DNA of 64,000 nt from Paenibacillus puerhi (GCF_009846885.1 NZ_WUWM01000014.1:1-64000), one strand, 5' to 3'; counted from the stretch's first letter, positions 43,279-53,389 are shown. Notes: generated by a model not told the origin, from the sequence alone. Translations and numbers: made by a program.

Positions 43279-44361
43279 ATGGCTAAGAAGGTAACCATGC
43301 AGCAGATTGCGGACTACATGGGCGTGTCTAAATTTGTTGTGTCCAAAGCGCTGTCGGGTAAGGGCGGCGTAAGCGAGTCTACGAAAGAAAAGGTCATAAA
43401 AGCGGCATCGCAGCTTGGATACTTCGCTAACAAGAAAACCGTTAGCTCTACCAAAACAACGGACGCTTCACCGGAAGCTGCCTCCAAGCAATCGGTATTG
43501 GTGCTAATGCCTAATGTCCGCTTTCAAACGAAGGAATCCCAGTATTGGGGGCGGATCGTGGATGGCATTTCGGCGAAGCTGGAGGCCGTCGGCCTCGGCA
43601 TGATGATCGTGATGGAGCAGAGCGTGGATCATTTGTTTCAGGTATTGCAGCCAAACGCCATCCTCGGCTTGATCGGGGTAGGTGAGATTTCGAGCCCGGT
43701 TCTTCTGGAGATTCATCATCTGGGCGTTCCTTTCGTGCTGGTGGATCATGAGGATCCGTTAATTCCCTCGGATACGGTCTTTACCAACAACTACGATTCG
43801 ATGCATCGGTTGACCAATTATTTGATCGGCATCGGCCACAAACGCTTGATGTTCATGGGAGCCCCAAGCTATTCCAGGAGCTTCTATGACCGCTGGACCG
43901 GATTCCGCAGTGCTGTAGAGGAGCAGGGCCTCGTGTCCGAGCCCCCGGCCTCGCTGCTGCTCCCGCTGGAGGGGTATGAGGTCTTTGGCGAGCAGATCCA
44001 GGAAGCGCTGGAGGGGCTTCGCCAGCGGGAGGCCATGCCCACCGCATTAGTCTGTGCGAACGATAACATTGCGCTGGATGCGATTGAGGTGCTGCGGCGG
44101 ATGGGGCATGGAGTGCCGGAGGACGTATCCGTCAGCGGCTTTGACAATATAGAAAGATCCTATATGAGCACTCCTTCCTTGACGACGGTGAACGTACCGA
44201 AGGAATTAATGGGTGCAAGAGTTGTCGATAAGCTCCTTGAGCGCGTCACCAAGGACTACGATGCGACGGAGAAGCTTCTTATCTCTGGGGAGATCATGTA
44301 CCGGGAGTCTACGACCCGTGCGCTCAAGACGAGCAATGGCGAATACGCCGAATCCATATAG
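43279..44361 (+). CDS. LacI-family transcriptional regulator
   Basis: A 360-residue repressor. The N-terminal HTH is VTMQQIADYMGVSKFVVSKA LSG (split here), followed by the hinge KVIKAASQLGYF. The C-terminal periplasmic-binding-like domain has NNYDSMHRLTNYLIGIGHKR and a typical PEDVSVSGFDNIERS. The hinge replaces the more usual NPxAR with a shorter variable stretch. The ribosome site is weak. It sits 200 bp from the end of the mannan-degradation operon 44574-47968 and is its likely regulator, sensing a mannan-derived sugar (inference). Confidence 0.92.
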   Translation: MAKKVTMQQIADYMGVSKFVVSKALSGKGGVSESTKEKVIKAASQLGYFANKKTVSSTKTTDASPEAASKQSVLVLMPNVRFQTKESQYWGRIVDGISAKLEAVGLGMMIVMEQSVDHLFQVLQPNAILGLIGVGEISSPVLLEIHHLGVPFVLVDHEDPLIPSDTVFTNNYDSMHRLTNYLIGIGHKRLMFMGAPSYSRSFYDRWTGFRSAVEEQGLVSEPPASLLLPLEGYEVFGEQIQEALEGLRQREAMPTALVCANDNIALDAIEVLRRMGHGVPEDVSVSGFDNIERSYMSTPSLTTVNVPKELMGARVVDKLLERVTKDYDATEKLLISGEIMYRESTTRALKTSNGEYAESI

Positions 44362-44414
44362 TCCCGCAAGCTCCGACAAGCTCTAGGATCAGGGGAACAT
44401 TCCATAACATCTTC

Positions 44415-44461
44415 AAACACAAAAGCAGCCATATCGCAAAGATATGGCTGCTTTTGTGTTT
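44415..44461. terminator. Perfect 21-bp bidirectional hairpin
   Basis: Arms 44415-44435 and 44441-44461 pair perfectly around GCAAA, with A-rich and T-rich outer ends (AAACACAAAA and TTTTGTGTTT). It separates the convergent LacI gene and the mannan operon and should end both transcripts. Confidence 0.88.
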
Positions 44462-44573
44462 GATGCTTGCCGTAGGCAAATGGGAGGGGTGTAACGGGGA
44501 GATCCGGCAGGCAACCCGTCGCGGGTTGACTTTCGACGATCGGGCGTGCCGGCCCTTTGGACTGATGTAGACT

Positions 44574-45755
44574 TTATGCTTTTGTCAGCTGCAGATTCTT
44601 ATCGATAAGCGAGATCCGCTGTTGAACGCAGGCATAGGAGCGCAGCGGATCTTCCGGGGTATGAAGCACATAGTCGAGCAGCTGGTCCACCGTTGTGGTG
44701 GCTACGTGGCAGCGGGTATCGGAGGAGGCGTAGTAAAGGTAAACCTCTCCGTTCTCGCGAGCGATGACCCCGTTGCAGAAGACGACGTTGGAGACATCGC
44801 CGACACGCTCCTCGCCCTCGGGAGCGATCAAGTGGCCTCCGGGGCTGTGCGTGACCTTGTGCGGCTCATGCAGATCGGTCAGAAACGCATACAGGACATA
44901 ACGAAGACCTGCAGCGGTATTGCGCACGCCGTGAGCGATGTGCAGCCAGCCCTTTGGCGTCCGGATAGGGGCCGGACCTTGACCGTTCTTGACCTCCTTG
45001 ATGGTGTGATACTGGCGATGGTCGATAATCACTTCCTGATCAATAGCGGCGTTCTCTATGGACGCAGACAGGCCCCAACCGATCCCCCCGCCGGAACCTG
45101 TATCGATGAAGCCGTCCTGAGGCCGGGTGTAGAAGGTATACTTGCCATCGATAAATTCGGGATGGAGCACTACGTTGCGTTGTTGATTGGAACGAGTTTG
45201 GAGATCGGCGAGGCGCTCCCACGAACGGAGATCCTTTGTACGCACGATTCCGCACTGGGCGACAGCGCTGGACAGATCGCCCGGAGGCGCCGCCGGATCT
45301 TTACGCTCCGTGCAAAAGAGGCCGTAAATCCAGCCGTCTTCATGCTGTACCAGACGCATATCGTAGACGTTGACGTCGGGATCATCGGTCTCCGGCAGGA
45401 CGACGGGATGGTCCCAGAAACGAAAACCTTCCGTACCGTTTTCGCTCTCCGCAACGGCAAAAAACGACTTGCGGTCTATGCCTTCGACGCGGGCCACCAG
45501 ATAGAAGCGGCCGTCGAGTTCGATCGCCCCGGGATTGAATGCGGCATTGATGCCTAACCGCTCCATGAAGAACGGATTGGTATCGGGATTAAAATCATAT
45601 TTCCAGATGAGCGGCGCATGCTGGGCGGTCAGAACAGGATGCCGATACCGGTCATAGATCCCGTTGCCAACAGGCAGCTTCTCGTTTTTACGTTGGATCA
45701 ATTCCTCATACTGGTCTTCAAGTGCCCGTTTTCTCTGTTCGAAAAGCGAATTCAT
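44574..45755 (-). CDS. GH130 mannosylglucose phosphorylase
   Basis: A 393-residue cytoplasmic phosphorylase of GH130, most like 4-O-beta-D-mannosyl-D-glucose phosphorylase. It would cut mannosyl-glucose with phosphate into mannose-1-phosphate and glucose. Signatures include [40 protein letters not shown] and [19 protein letters not shown], where Asp132 corresponds to the known catalytic Asp of the family. AAGGAGG precedes the ATG. It is the last gene of the operon with the epimerase that makes its substrate, separated by 11 bp. Mannosyl-mannose phosphorylase activity is an alternative, but the adjoining 2-epimerase favours mannosyl-glucose. Confidence 0.9.
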   Translation of the reverse strand: MNSLFEQRKRALEDQYEELIQRKNEKLPVGNGIYDRYRHPVLTAQHAPLIWKYDFNPDTNPFFMERLGINAAFNPGAIELDGRFYLVARVEGIDRKSFFAVAESENGTEGFRFWDHPVVLPETDDPDVNVYDMRLVQHEDGWIYGLFCTERKDPAAPPGDLSSAVAQCGIVRTKDLRSWERLADLQTRSNQQRNVVLHPEFIDGKYTFYTRPQDGFIDTGSGGGIGWGLSASIENAAIDQEVIIDHRQYHTIKEVKNGQGPAPIRTPKGWLHIAHGVRNTAAGLRYVLYAFLTDLHEPHKVTHSPGGHLIAPEGEERVGDVSNVVFCNGVIARENGEVYLYYASSDTRCHVATTTVDQLLDYVLHTPEDPLRSYACVQQRISLIDKNLQLTKA

Positions 45756-45766
45756 GAGTAACCTCC

Positions 45767-46978
45767 TTAGTGAATATGCTTCATTCTTTCAATGATTTCA
45801 AAGCAAGCCCTGCCGTTATGGTAAGGACATTTCCATGCGCTGACTTTGGACTGCTCCACAATCGGTACGCGGCCCCGGGTGACGCCCCAGTACCATTCTC
45901 CATGCTGCCGGTCTACCATATACTTCTCGATGAAGGTCCATGAGGCCAGGGACGCTGCGAGGTATTTGTCCTCGCCGGTCAGCTGGTAGGCGTTGAAAAA
46001 GCCGACGACGGATTCGGCCTGAGGCCACCAGTCTTTATCGGGATCCAGCAGGTTCCCCTTGGAGTCGGCTTCATTCCAGAGGCCGCCGTCCTCGTCGATG
46101 CCTTCCCGGTACGTGGCTTCGGCCATGCGCAGAGCGGTGGAGGTCACCTTCTCGAGCACTTCGGCGTCGCCCAGCACTTCGGCTGCTTCCACAAGGAGCC
46201 AGCTTCCCTCAATGTCATGACCGTAGGAGACATGATCGCTTTTGGAATGCCAGGCTTCGTCGAAAAATAGCAGGAAGTGGGCGCTTTCCTCATCGACGAT
46301 ATGGTTCAAGGTCACTTCGATCAGCGCCTTCAGCTGCCGGCCCAATTCCTCATTTGGATACACCCGATAGAGATTCGTATAGGCCTCCATGACATGAAGG
46401 TGAGTGTTCATGGATTTTTTCTCATTAAGGTCCTTGCCGCTCAGGCTGACGTCATCGGTGTCCTCCCATGAGCGCGATAAGGCTTCCACATAGCCAAGAT
46501 GAACAGGATCGAAGCTATGCTTCTCAAGCAGATGAAACAACTGTACGGCTTGCTCCAGAGCATCCGGGTCCGCTGCCGCCCGGTAGTATTCCGAATAGGC
46601 GTAGATCGCAAAGGCTTGACCATATACCTGCTTCTTCGTTTGGGCAGGCTCGCCCTTAGCGTTGACGGACCAAAACAGACCGCCATGCTCAGGGTCGGTA
46701 AAGTGAGCTGTCAGATAGGCATAAGCCCGGCGGGCTGCCTCCAGATAAGCGGGATCGTTAAAAATCCGGTAAGCCGAGGAAAACGTCCACAGGATGCGGG
46801 TATTGAGTACAAGGCTTTTCTCTGCATCCTCCACAGGAGTTAAGTCGCTGCGGATTTCCCCGAGGAAGCCTCCATTCTTGTGGTCGAGAGTATGCTGTAA
46901 CCAGAAAGCGAGAATGTTATCTTTCACTTCCTTCTCCACTTTTGGGAGCCAGGAAGTCCGAAGTTCGCTGAGCTGCAT
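45767..46978 (-). CDS. Cellobiose/mannobiose 2-epimerase (AGE family)
   Basis: A 403-residue (alpha/alpha)6-barrel enzyme of the N-acylglucosamine 2-epimerase family, cellobiose 2-epimerase branch. Conserved blocks carry the catalytic histidines and substrate aromatics: [45 protein letters not shown] and [13 protein letters not shown]. In mannan pathways this enzyme turns mannobiose into mannosyl-glucose for the phosphorylase encoded just downstream. AAGGTGAAGG precedes the ATG. It lies 24 bp after the GH113 gene, so all three are one operon. Confidence 0.92.
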   Translation of the reverse strand: MQLSELRTSWLPKVEKEVKDNILAFWLQHTLDHKNGGFLGEIRSDLTPVEDAEKSLVLNTRILWTFSSAYRIFNDPAYLEAARRAYAYLTAHFTDPEHGGLFWSVNAKGEPAQTKKQVYGQAFAIYAYSEYYRAAADPDALEQAVQLFHLLEKHSFDPVHLGYVEALSRSWEDTDDVSLSGKDLNEKKSMNTHLHVMEAYTNLYRVYPNEELGRQLKALIEVTLNHIVDEESAHFLLFFDEAWHSKSDHVSYGHDIEGSWLLVEAAEVLGDAEVLEKVTSTALRMAEATYREGIDEDGGLWNEADSKGNLLDPDKDWWPQAESVVGFFNAYQLTGEDKYLAASLASWTFIEKYMVDRQHGEWYWGVTRGRVPIVEQSKVSAWKCPYHNGRACFEIIERMKHIH

Positions 46979-47002
46979 GAGCCTTCACCTTTCTATTATC
47001 GA

Positions 47003-47968
47003 TTAAAGGTTTATGGAAGCGGACGTTTGTTTATGCGTGTAGTAGCGGTGGACGGTTTGCTCGGCACGTTTACTGTACATGCAGTAATCATCATTCAGGG
47101 CTGCGGCGCTTGGGTCGTACAGGCGTGCAGGCCAATCCCACAGCATGAAGCCTCGCACCCAGTCGCGCTTCTCGCAGGCAGCGAACATCGCTTCATAGTA
47201 TTGCTCCTGAACTTCTTGACTAGGAGAACCCTCCAGGCCCCAATCATTCGGCAGGAATTGAGAACCCTCTCGGCTGGGACAGCCGGCTTCCATGAAGAAG
47301 AAAGGCTTCTTGTGCTGCTTGACGACGGCTTCGATGCGGTCAAGCTGCGACTCCCAATCGCCGATAGGATAATAGCCGCTGGAGGAAATGATGTCCACGG
47401 CATCCCACCAAGAGACGTGATCTTCCTGGTATTTGTCGCAGTTATAGGTGATGGGACCGGAATAAACCTTCCGAACCTCTGCGATCAACTGCCGCCACTC
47501 CTGCTCGCGGCGGTCGGTCTGAACCATTTCACACCCGATGCAAAACAACTCACATGCCGTCTCTTCGGCGATCCGCGCATAATGCAGAATGAAGCGGGTA
47601 TAGGAAGCGAACCAATCGGACCATTTCGGCTCGCAGGGCACATCCATATCAAAGAAATTGATGTGCGCTCTCCAGGTGCCGTCCTTGCAGTTGACCACGG
47701 GCTTTAGACATACCTTCAGTCCGAGCTCCTTGGACCTGCGGATCGCCCAAAGGACTTCGTCATCGGTAACGGTCGGCGCTTCTTCGAAGGGGATGGCGGT
47801 CGATTGGGGATGCTCCTGAAGGGCGGCAAAAGCTACCGTGACCCAGTTGACATGAAGCTTCTCCTTCATTTCTTTCAGGGAATGCTCGGCCTGTGGATCG
47901 GCCCATTCGCCTCGAATTCCCGTCCATCCCCAAGTCATGCCTGCCACATAGGGTTGTATTTCGTTCAC
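47003..47968 (-). CDS. GH113 beta-mannanase/mannosidase
   Basis: A 321-residue TIM-barrel enzyme of GH113 without signal peptide, so intracellular. The N-terminus (YVAGMTWGWTGIRGEW) is typical of the family. Catalytic candidates are Glu147 (FCIGCEMVQTD, acid/base) and Glu227 (FFFMEAGCPS, nucleophile). The start is GTG with GAGGTGAG upstream. GH113 members hydrolyse beta-1,4-mannan or manno-oligosaccharides with retention. Placed first in the operon with the 2-epimerase and GH130 phosphorylase, it probably trims imported manno-oligosaccharides to mannobiose (inference). Confidence 0.9.
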   Translation of the reverse strand: MNEIQPYVAGMTWGWTGIRGEWADPQAEHSLKEMKEKLHVNWVTVAFAALQEHPQSTAIPFEEAPTVTDDEVLWAIRRSKELGLKVCLKPVVNCKDGTWRAHINFFDMDVPCEPKWSDWFASYTRFILHYARIAEETACELFCIGCEMVQTDRREQEWRQLIAEVRKVYSGPITYNCDKYQEDHVSWWDAVDIISSSGYYPIGDWESQLDRIEAVVKQHKKPFFFMEAGCPSREGSQFLPNDWGLEGSPSQEVQEQYYEAMFAACEKRDWVRGFMLWDWPARLYDPSAAALNDDYCMYSKRAEQTVHRYYTHKQTSASINL

Positions 47969-48010
47969 AGACTCACCTCATAACGGAATGATTGAAATTG
48001 GCATGAGTTA

Positions 48011-48039
48011 AATATAACAACTATTAGATAGCTATACAA
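48011..48039 (-). promoter_or_regulatory. Candidate promoter of the intracellular mannan operon
   Basis: On the minus strand TTGTAT (48039-48034), 17 bp, then TATATT (48016-48011). The -35 is weak and overlaps the left arm of the inverted repeat at 48037-48048, so a regulator binding there would block or replace polymerase contact. Confidence 0.5.
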
Positions 48040-48180
48040 TAACTAAAATAACAAAATGAGGGCTTTATATCTCAAAACGCTATTAAATTCCCGGTATTTT
48101 TTTGAAAAAGGCAAGAATTTATGAAAAAACTGGTGGAACTCTCGATTGTAGCGCCTTTGTAATACTGATTTTAGTTATTG
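48037..48180. repeat. 12-bp inverted repeat in the divergent region
   Basis: CAATAACTAAAA (48037-48048) and its exact reverse complement TTTTAGTTATTG (48169-48180), with 120 bp between. One arm overlaps the leftward -35; the other lies 30 bp upstream of the rightward -35. This symmetry suggests a regulator acting on both promoters, possibly by looping. Confidence 0.55.
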
Positions 48181-48209
48181 TTTTGTTATACAAAAATACA
48201 AAATTTAGC

Positions 48210-48257
48210 TTGACTAGTAGATAACGATATCATAACATACGGTTGTAAACGCTATCC
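48210..48257 (+). promoter_or_regulatory. Promoter of the GH26 mannanase with two LacI-type operators
   Basis: TTGACT (48210-48215), 17 bp, TAACAT (48233-48238). AGATAACGATATCA (48219-48232) fills the spacer, and TGTAAACGCTATCC (48244-48257) lies just after the -10. Each misses the TGWNANCGNTNWCA consensus by one base. Either CcpA or the LacI-type protein encoded at 43279 could bind. Confidence 0.6.
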
Positions 48258-48297
48258 TTGAGTCAAATATAAACGAATCTATTAGGAGGGTGTGAAA

Positions 48298-51200
48298 GTG
48301 AAAATCCGTTTTACAAACATACTAAGTGTTTTGTTAGCACTAACGTTACTTATCTCGTCTTTCCAGGTTCTTACCCTGCCAACGGCTAGTGCAGCTTCGA
48401 ATGAAGGGGTATTTGATTTCGAATGTGCAGAGTCCGGCACATCCGGCTGGGGCAAGAAATGGGGCGACTCCTTCGCAGCACCGCCCCTGGATCCTGTCGA
48501 ACGGAGCGAGGCTCTGAGCCGATCCGGAAATACAGGCTCTTTGCAGGTAAACCTGCACTTTACCGGAGGGGATTATGAAAGCGCGGTCATCGGCGTGCCC
48601 GTTCATTTGGATGTATACGACAAGGTGGAATACGATCTGTACATCCCCGTAGAATTCAACGGCCAATCTAAAGCGGAAACCGGAATGAACGGCCCCTGGG
48701 TCTCTTTGGGAGGAATGGATACGTACCACTTGTCCGCCCAGACCAAGGAAACCATTAACGGTCAGGAATACGCAGTTATTCATCGCATTTCCTCGATAAC
48801 GCCCGTAAACGGCCAAACCGATCTTATCATTCAGTTTGCTGCTTACCAAAGCACTTACGTAGGCCCGATTTATGTGGACAATATCAAACTGGCGCATGCT
48901 TCAAGCAGCGGTGGAGAAAGCGGCGGAGGGAGTGGTCCGGCCAAGGAAGTCGCATCCTTTACCTTCGATGATAGTCCGGAAGGCTGGGGGGCTAACACCG
49001 AGGAGGTATGGAAAGCCGAATTCGGTACGCCGGCTATTCAGCACAGCACCTTTAATGGCGGAGCTTTGCAAGTGAATGCCGTCATTGCGGACCCGAATGA
49101 AGGCTGGCAGGAGCTCCGCATCAACAACGCCGTTCCCGAGCTGCCGAGCGCGAAGAGACTCGCATTCGAGACCTACATACCGCTGGATGATTTGGCGAAC
49201 GAGTACGAGGGCAAGCTTCTGAAGCCTTACGCTATACTTGATCCCGGCTGGACCAAGGTGGGGCTCGATTCGAATAACAAGAAAATTTCGGATATGGAGA
49301 AGATTACGGTGGAGGGCAAGACGTATGCGAAGCATGAGGTTTCCATCGTACTGTCGGCAACGGAAGGGAAGACGGCGCTTCACATCGGTTTGGTTGCGGG
49401 AGGAATTTCGTATTCCGGTCCTATCTATGTCGACAATATCAAGCTGTACGATAAGGCTTTTGCAAATGGAGGCGTGATCCCCGTGGTCATCCCGGATCCG
49501 GCTCAGCCAGTCATCGATACGACCGGCTTCGACCTGAGCGATATCACGATCGTAGATTCCAAGGCTACGGATGAAACAAAATCGTTATTCGCCTATCTTA
49601 GAAACATTCGCGGGAAACATATGCTGTTCGGCCAGCAGCATAGTACTACGCAGGGCTTGACCATTACCGCGGCAGACGGGACGCAGTCCGACGTGAAGAA
49701 CGCGGTTGGCGATTTCCCCGCCGTCTATGGGTGGGATACCTTGTCTCTCGAAGGCCAAGAAGAACCGGGTGGCACCGGCAACTCGCCGGAACAGAACGCG
49801 GCGCTGCTGGCCGACGTGATGGTAAAGGCATACCAACGGAATGGCATTATCACTCTAAGCGCACATATGCCTAACTTTCTTACGGGAGGCGGAAGCTGGG
49901 ATACTACGCCAGGCGTCCAAGCGGTTCTGCCTGGAGGCTCCCATCAAGAGGAGTTTAACGAATTTCTCGATAGGATTGCCGATTTTGCCTCGCAGGTTAA
50001 AGATGGGGAGACGCTTGTTCCGATTATTTTCCGCCCCTTCCACGAGAATACGGGAAGCTGGTTCTGGTGGGGAGCTACTCAAAGCACGCCAGCCCAATAT
50101 ATCAGCCTGTATCGTTACACGGTCGAGTACCTGAGGGACGTAAAAGGGGTCAGCAATTTCTTGTACGCCTATTCTCCCAATAACGGATTCGACGAAGCCG
50201 GGTTTCTGAAGCGTTATCCCGGGGACGAATACGTGGATATTATCGGTTTCGATGCTTATGATACGTCCTATGCCCAAGGATGGATGGACGGCATTGTCGA
50301 GAACACGGCGACTCTAGCCAAGCTGGCAAGGGAGCGGGGCAAAGTAGCGGCACTGACGGAGATCGGCTTGAAGCAATATCACGATTCCAGCAAGTCGACA
50401 GATTCAGGGCTGCTGCTTGCGAACAATGCCAACAAGAACTGGTTTACCCAGCTGTTGGAGGCGATCAAGAGCGACCCGGATGCGAGGGAAGCGGCATTCA
50501 TGCTGACCTGGCGCAACGGTGGGGCGAGTCATTTCTGGACGCCTTATCGGGATCATCCGACGTATGGCAGCCATGAAATGCTCGATAACTTCACTACATT
50601 TTATAACGATCCTTATACCGCGTTTAATAAGCAGCTGCAAGGCGTATACGGACTGAACGTAAAGGCTGCCGGACAAGCGCCATTTATGAACGTACAGACG
50701 CCATACGAACACCAGAAGATAACGGGACCTTTTACAATCCGAGCCGGTGTATATAACAAACCGGTTTCCAGCGTAACGTTCTCCGTCGCAGGCGGCCCTG
50801 CTATCGCATTAAGCAAAAACGTAGCCAGCGGATATTTCGAAGCCGAATGGACTCCGTCCGTAGCGCACAACGGAACCGAAGTCGATATGGTTATAACGGT
50901 GACGTATACGGATAACGATACATTAACTGTCAACCGCAAGGTTTCCGTCTATGCAGCCCTGCCTTTGAAAACGATTGAGTTCACAGATGGTCTTGAGGGT
51001 GCGGTGTTCGAAGGCTCGTATCCGACAGAACTGGTCAGCGGTTCTCTAAAGCACAGCTCGACGGTCGGAGGCGGGGCTGTTCAGCTGGATACGGTATTTG
51101 AAGATAGCGGCACATCGTCCGATTGGACGTACCAGGAAGTCAAGGTCAAGCTTCAAGATGTCGCCGCAGGTATCGATATGTCGCAAGTGAATCGGATCCA

Positions 51201-53208
51201 ATATGATATGCTGCTTCCGGCTGATGCGCCTGATAGCACGGCATTCAAGCCCTATGCTTCGTTAAGCAACAGCTCCGGCCTATTCGTGAAAGCGGGCGAA
51301 GGATTAACGCAAGTTCGGAAGGAGGACTTCTCCCTAACGGACTCCATGTACAAATATACGGTGACCATACCGTTCGATAGTCAGGCAGAAGCCACGGATC
51401 TGTCGCTGAACTTCGTGGCGAACGATTGGAATTATACAGGGCCGATCTACTTCGATAACGTTAAGCTTCAGAATTACCAGGCAGAGCCCGTCGAGAATCC
51501 AGCTATCGTTGATGACTTTGAAGGGTACGACGGGGATAGCACCCTGCTGGACAGTAGCTATAGCTCCAACGGCGATCCCGTAGCCTTGACTTTGGATGAA
51601 ACGAAGGCGTCGCAGGGCAAATATGCTTTGAAGTACCAATATACTCTAACAAATAGCCAGTATGGTGGCCGTATTAAACCGATGGGAGGCCGTGATTGGT
51701 CGGCATTCAAGAAGCTTCGTTTCAACCTGACGCCGGATGGGCAGAATCAGAAGCTCGTTATTCAAATCGCCGCGAACGGTATTGAATTTGAGGCTTTCCC
51801 TTCCCTTGCTTCAACGCAGCCGGGGGTCGTAGAGATTCCATTCCTTGATTTTGCGCCAAAGACGGCAGGAGCAAAGCTGGAAGGCAATAACCTCAAGAAG
51901 ATTAACCATTTTGCCATCTACGTGAATGCGCAAGGAAACACTCCTGTATCAGGAGGTACGCTGTACTTCGATGATATTCGGGCAGTCGACGATACGAAAC
52001 CGGAAAATCCTGAAAACCCGGGCAACCCGGGCAATCCAGGAAACTCGGACGATTCGGGCGATTCAGGCTCCGGAAGTGGAGGGACAGGAGGCCTCCCGCC
52101 AAGCACGGACAGTAAGGCAGTTGACGTGGTGACCCCTAAGCCTAATGACGCCGGAAAAATTGTTGTTAGCCTGCCGAAAGGAAAAACAGAAGCTTGGCTC
52201 TCTGCCGATCATGCAGCCATTAACGGCAATAATGATGTCGTGGTCGAAGCGGAAGGAGCAAAGATCGAAATTCCGGCCTCGCTGTTGAACGAGTTGAAGC
52301 AACTCCTGCCGGCAGCGGATGCAACAGGGACGAGGATCGTATTTAGAGCCGTGAAGATCGCGGGAAGTGCCGCCGAAGCGCAGCTGAAGCAAGCGAAATC
52401 AAGCGCTAAGGCCGATCTGAACATCGCGGGACCGGTGTATCAGCTCGAGCTTTCTATCCTTGCCAAGGATGGTACAGAGAAGAAATTGTCCGATTTCAAG
52501 CAACCGGTGAAAATCGAATTTAGGGTCAATGCCGACGCGAAGAAGGAATTGGCGGGAATCTATGACCTGTCCGACGATAATCGAATCCCTTATGTGAAAA
52601 GCAGATTAGTGGGCGATGTCCTTGTGGCGGAGCTTACGCAGTTCGGTAAATTTGCTGTGCTGGAGTTCGATAAATCGTATGAGGACGTACCGGCAACTCA
52701 CTGGGCGGCGCAAGTTGTCAAGAGAATGGCAGCAAGGCATATTACGGAAGGGATTAGCGAGACGGAATTTGGTCCGGAATTGGCCGTTACCCGTGCGGAG
52801 TTCGCAGCGTGGATTGTCCGAGCTCTGGATCTGAAGGCTTCCAAGAGCGCTAACTTTGCGGATGTTCCATCGGGCGCGTGGTATGCGAACGATCTGGCTG
52901 CCGCTCACGAAGCAGGAATCGTAGATGGGCGTTCTAGCGAACTATTCGATCCGCTCGGGGTGATAACCCGTGAAGAAATGGCTGTCATGCTAATGAAGGC
53001 ATACTTTAAGGTGAATGGAAACGGAGAGCAGCATACCAACTCCGCCTCTTTCGCCGATCAGAGTGACATCAGCTCCTGGGCCGAATCTTACGTGAGCGCT
53101 GGAAAGGAGAAGGGAATTTTCTCCGGTGTGGGAGGCAATCTGTTCTCTCCTAAAGAGCTGCTCACTCGGGCACAAGGCCTCCAAGCTGTAACGGCTCTAT
53201 TGAAATAA
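48298..53208 (+). CDS. Secreted multidomain GH26 beta-mannanase with S-layer anchor
   Basis: A 1636-residue extracellular enzyme. GTG at 48298 has AGGAGG 8 bp upstream. The signal peptide ends near ASA-ASN. Domains in order: two CBM27-like mannan-binding modules (about 40-200, 215-395), GH26 catalytic domain (about 430-780), an Ig-like module (about 790-880), another CBM27-like module (about 895-1060), a CBM11-like module (about 1063-1230), a Pro/Asn/Gly/Ser linker (about 1234-1268), a beta-rich domain, and three SLH repeats (about 1460-1636) that hold it on the cell wall. Acid/base is Glu583 (FRPFHENTGSWFWWG), nucleophile Glu688 (ALTEIGLK). It should release manno-oligosaccharides for import. 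CBM family calls are by resemblance only. Confidence 0.93.
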   Translation: MKIRFTNILSVLLALTLLISSFQVLTLPTASAASNEGVFDFECAESGTSGWGKKWGDSFAAPPLDPVERSEALSRSGNTGSLQVNLHFTGGDYESAVIGVPVHLDVYDKVEYDLYIPVEFNGQSKAETGMNGPWVSLGGMDTYHLSAQTKETINGQEYAVIHRISSITPVNGQTDLIIQFAAYQSTYVGPIYVDNIKLAHASSSGGESGGGSGPAKEVASFTFDDSPEGWGANTEEVWKAEFGTPAIQHSTFNGGALQVNAVIADPNEGWQELRINNAVPELPSAKRLAFETYIPLDDLANEYEGKLLKPYAILDPGWTKVGLDSNNKKISDMEKITVEGKTYAKHEVSIVLSATEGKTALHIGLVAGGISYSGPIYVDNIKLYDKAFANGGVIPVVIPDPAQPVIDTTGFDLSDITIVDSKATDETKSLFAYLRNIRGKHMLFGQQHSTTQGLTITAADGTQSDVKNAVGDFPAVYGWDTLSLEGQEEPGGTGNSPEQNAALLADVMVKAYQRNGIITLSAHMPNFLTGGGSWDTTPGVQAVLPGGSHQEEFNEFLDRIADFASQVKDGETLVPIIFRPFHENTGSWFWWGATQSTPAQYISLYRYTVEYLRDVKGVSNFLYAYSPNNGFDEAGFLKRYPGDEYVDIIGFDAYDTSYAQGWMDGIVENTATLAKLARERGKVAALTEIGLKQYHDSSKSTDSGLLLANNANKNWFTQLLEAIKSDPDAREAAFMLTWRNGGASHFWTPYRDHPTYGSHEMLDNFTTFYNDPYTAFNKQLQGVYGLNVKAAGQAPFMNVQTPYEHQKITGPFTIRAGVYNKPVSSVTFSVAGGPAIALSKNVASGYFEAEWTPSVAHNGTEVDMVITVTYTDNDTLTVNRKVSVYAALPLKTIEFTDGLEGAVFEGSYPTELVSGSLKHSSTVGGGAVQLDTVFEDSGTSSDWTYQEVKVKLQDVAAGIDMSQVNRIQYDMLLPADAPDSTAFKPYASLSNSSGLFVKAGEGLTQVRKEDFSLTDSMYKYTVTIPFDSQAEATDLSLNFVANDWNYTGPIYFDNVKLQNYQAEPVENPAIVDDFEGYDGDSTLLDSSYSSNGDPVALTLDETKASQGKYALKYQYTLTNSQYGGRIKPMGGRDWSAFKKLRFNLTPDGQNQKLVIQIAANGIEFEAFPSLASTQPGVVEIPFLDFAPKTAGAKLEGNNLKKINHFAIYVNAQGNTPVSGGTLYFDDIRAVDDTKPENPENPGNPGNPGNSDDSGDSGSGSGGTGGLPPSTDSKAVDVVTPKPNDAGKIVVSLPKGKTEAWLSADHAAINGNNDVVVEAEGAKIEIPASLLNELKQLLPAADATGTRIVFRAVKIAGSAAEAQLKQAKSSAKADLNIAGPVYQLELSILAKDGTEKKLSDFKQPVKIEFRVNADAKKELAGIYDLSDDNRIPYVKSRLVGDVLVAELTQFGKFAVLEFDKSYEDVPATHWAAQVVKRMAARHITEGISETEFGPELAVTRAEFAAWIVRALDLKASKSANFADVPSGAWYANDLAAAHEAGIVDGRSSELFDPLGVITREEMAVMLMKAYFKVNGNGEQHTNSASFADQSDISSWAESYVSAGKEKGIFSGVGGNLFSPKELLTRAQGLQAVTALLK

Positions 53209-53214
53209 ACCAGG

Positions 53215-53258
53215 AAATCGCCGTCACCGGGGAAAGATAGCCGGGGACGGCGATTTTT
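53215..53258 (+). terminator. Rho-independent terminator after the GH26 gene
   Basis: AAATCGCCGTC and GACGGCGATTT form a perfect 11-bp stem with an inner CCGG/CCGG pairing, ending in TTTTT. Confidence 0.9.
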
Positions 53259-53389
53259 GCGGGGTGCGTGCTCGTCATCATTCGAGCGAATCGGCACTTA
53301 TTCTGCAGTACTCTACAAATTGTACGCTGTATGCTACCATAGGCAGTAGAATTGACAAGAATTGTATCTCTCACAGGAGTGACCTGCCT

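Larger units (their letters stand above)
47969..48297. other. Divergent control region of the mannan genes
   Basis: AT-rich region of about 330 bp between the leftward intracellular operon and the rightward secreted mannanase. It carries promoters for both directions, a 12-bp inverted repeat, and LacI-type operator candidates. Confidence 0.7.

Noticed and set aside
44622..45557. Plus-strand open frame opposite the GH130 gene
   Set aside because: Shadow of a clearly conserved phosphorylase; no ribosome site and no recognisable domain.
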